The translations under genes were made by a program, and so were the position numbers. Below are positions 61,527-64,000 of a stretch of 64,000 nt of DNA, in pieces (within the stretch, counting starts at the first letter, position 1; each line of letters begins with the position of its first letter). The notes beneath the pieces are model-generated. The model saw only the letters and a list, made by a program, of their open reading frames with translations. It was not told the DNA's origin and did not search any database. Where the stretch lies: NCBI GenBank assembly GCA_023935145.1, contig CM043700.1, positions 1,124,001 through 1,188,000 of the forward strand. The letters are read 5' to 3'. This DNA is from Bretschneidera sinensis. Taxonomy: Eukaryota > Streptophyta > Magnoliopsida > Brassicales > Akaniaceae.

Positions 61527-64000
61527 AGTTCAATGTATTGATGTTGTCATTTCAATGTAGCAGAAAAAGATTTGCTATCAATGTTCTCTGATTATAATTA
61601 AGTTGCGAAATGACGGTCATAGTTTAAAAGTCATTTGATTGATTGATAAAAGAAAAAGGCTTTAATTTAATAAAAAGGCATCATCTTCTTGTCAAAACCG
61701 CGTTCATAACTTAAAAGCCATTTGATTGATTGATAAAAGAAAAATGACTTTAATTTAATAAAAAGTCATCATCTTCTTGTCAAAACCATGCAAAATAGAC
61801 TTATATATCCAGAAAAGTCATCATCAGTCATCATCTTCTTGATTTAAACATTTTTTCCTTTTTATATTAGTTATATTGTTGATCACAATATTTAATATAT
61901 AGTAAATATTAAAAAAGAGAAAATTTTCAATACACAAAGATATTACTCATTCCCGTGAATCATACACAAATAATATTGAATGAATCTTATGTATAGGAAC
62001 AATTTATTCATAAGAAAATCTTTGAATTCTCTTCACAAAGGAAGAAAATTTTGTGTATTGTCAATTAATTGTTACAGTATATATTAATTGGGTGACTTTT
62101 TGGTAGTTATTTAGAGGTATTACTTTGACAGAAATTATATCATTAAGAACAATTGATGTATCATTTTATAGTAATTTGATAAAATTGTATCATTTTGATA
62201 ATAAAAAAATGATCATTTGACAGTACTTGAGATACCATTTGACATAATTTAAGTATCCTTCGATAATAATTTGGTATCGTTGCTTAAGGTAATGGCACTA
62301 TATAGTTGCACCTTATATATAATAATAATAGTATAAATTAATTAATATCCAAATTTCATCTCTAAACTTTTAAAAAGATCGATTTGATCATTGAATTTTA
62401 ATTTGTTATTCACTTATTAAAGATGGATAGAGATTGACGAAATTATCACATAAGTGTCTTACATAACAGGTTGAAATAAGTAAAAAAATAAATCGTACTC
62501 ATCTCCTTCATTGTAACCAGAGCTGTTATTATGTAATTTTCCAAAAAATAATCACAGTACATACATAAAAGAACCTAAAAGAGATTAGGAGTGATTGAAA
62601 TGTGACAAAAGAGAAAAGAAAATAACTAAGGAGAAAGATGAGGAGTTTTTCGGATTAAATTTCAAACAGGAACCCTGAATGATCAGTAATCTCTCTTGTT
62701 ACAAAAAAAATTTGTATTAATTTCATAAAGCCAGAATTTATTTCATGGTCTCTAAACTTAAAGTACTAGACATAATTATGAACACTAATTTTCCCCTATA
62801 ATATAAAACTGGAAGATTGTATTATTGTTTTCTAGGTTAACTAGCAGCTTTGAAGGTTCCTTTTTTTTGGTGTCACCCACAAATTGGCAACTCCCTTCCA
62901 TTTCTTAATTTCACTGCATCTCATTCCCGTAGAACCAATCCAATTCCCAATCCCACAATGCTTCAGCATCAGCAATGGCCATTGTTGTGTTTCTAGTTTC
63001 TGCATTTTGAGAGGGATTGCCATGGTCTCCTGACGACGAACTCTCTGCTGAGCTTGTTCTTCTTTCAACCATTTGTGGGTTTTGATGATGAGACTGAGAT
63101 GTTGTTGCCTCATAATTACCATGAGCTTGTTGAGCTGTCATCGGCAGCTCCTGTATGATCACTCCAGGAGGAGGACGGCGGTCAAATGATCGTAAGCATT
63201 TTGATTTCTTGTACACCCGGCACAAACTGAATTCTTGCCTCAACTGTAAGAAATTGATACAACTCTTAAAAAATTATTTGGGTGACCAATTAATATCTCA
63301 TGGAAAAAAGTTCAACTATTTTTTTTTTACATGTATAAACTATAATATTACGCCTTTTAAGTGAAGGACATATGCATTGCCTGAGAACCCAAATGAATGA
63401 ATTAAAATGGTGCAAACTAAAAAAGATTAATGGGCTTTACACAAACCTCAAGTGTGGGCAAAGTATTAAGTCGCAATATTAGTAAAAAGAGGAGGTTCTT
63501 ATGATTGGAACAAACAACAATTGCTCTAAAACCAATTTAAAAGAGATTTGAGTGAGCAATTATCCAAGAAACATCTAAGATCAAGAGACGCCTTACTTAT
63601 AACTCATTCTTGTCATTCGGTTCATAAACCAATCAAAAACTTTCCTTCCACTTAATATAGTACTAATCTGTGCTTTTTAAAAGAAATTAAAATGTTTAAT
63701 TATCAGTCAAGTTCCTGCAAGTGTCAATGATTTACTAGTTAACTAGCCGGGAATTACAAATGGGTGTCAAAAACAAGAGTTCCCTAGCAACGCTCATCCA
63801 AAAAAACTTTCTTATGAAAAGGTCTAATTATTCTTTTAATTATATCAGTTTCATATAGTATTACAACTTACATGTACTAGTTTTTTTTTTTTTTTCATAT
63901 ATGAGTCTATGATCTGGTGGTTGTTATTCATCTAGGCTTCATATATAAGATTATATGAAAAATTTCTAAGCTTAACTCTTGGTGGAAGCATGCCCTACCT
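61527..64000. repeat. Segmental duplication, right copy
   Basis: Partner of 52542-54982. The left edge is sharp, at AGTTCAATGTATTGATG (61527 against 52542). Identity stays high through noncoding sequence, so the duplication is fairly recent. Confidence 0.93.
62911..64000 (-). CDS. Second NAC090-like gene copy (3' part only, runs out of window)
   Basis: Exon 3 at 63243-62911 encodes 110 residues differing from the first copy at three positions (H to Q near the start, S to R and D to A in the tail), with the same [20 protein letters not shown] start and [14 protein letters not shown] end. The acceptor (CTGTAAG in plus orientation at 63244) is kept and intron 2 continues to the window edge. Exons 1 and 2 would lie beyond 64000, so whether it is a full gene cannot be seen. 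The exon is unbroken. Confidence 0.85.

Overview
This window is nuclear DNA of a flowering plant, most likely a eudicot. The genes have many introns with plant-type splice sites, intergenic DNA is AT-rich and full of plant transposon remnants, and the recognisable proteins are plant-specific (SPINDLY, a NAC factor, a GT-2 trihelix factor). I cannot name the species from sequence alone.

Layout. 1-2012 (+): last two exons of a small cyclophilin of the PPIL1/CYP18-2 type. 2748-31594 (-): a complete SPINDLY (SPY) gene, convergent with the cyclophilin; I could join 17 coding exons into one open frame of 926 codons plus stop, with a probable 5' UTR exon near 32.4 kb. 38535-39545 (+): an intronless WD40 protein of the TTG1/LWD family. 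43060-50582 (+): a VPS55-type endosomal membrane protein in five exons, with an apparent one-base loss near its start. 53902-55962 (-): a complete three-exon NAC gene of the NAC090 type. 61527-64000: a second copy of the NAC 3' half, whose upstream exons lie beyond the window.

The most striking structure is intron 10 of SPY (9420-22555, 13.1 kb). It holds about 10 kb of organelle-derived DNA: mitochondrial nad4 exon 1 with its group II intron start, most of atp1, plastid-type trnD and trnM remnants, and a plastid psaB piece. The psaB piece abuts a fragment of a GT-2 trihelix gene, which is followed by a LINE remnant. All SPY splice sites and the reading frame remain intact around this load.

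Mobile elements explain much of the rest: a 5'-truncated LINE with a 17-bp target duplication (SPY intron 2), a 521-bp MITE with a 9-bp duplication (SPY intron 9), a Stowaway-like MITE, a Harbinger-like MITE inside a reversed LINE (VPS55 intron 2), an LTR with a primer-binding site, a foldback family present twice, and a short LTR element of TRIM type between the two NAC copies.

The genes do not form a pathway. SPY modifies nuclear growth regulators, the WD40 protein is a scaffold for transcription complexes, NAC is a transcription factor, VPS55 works in endosomal sorting and CYP18-2 is probably spliceosomal. Their proximity looks incidental.
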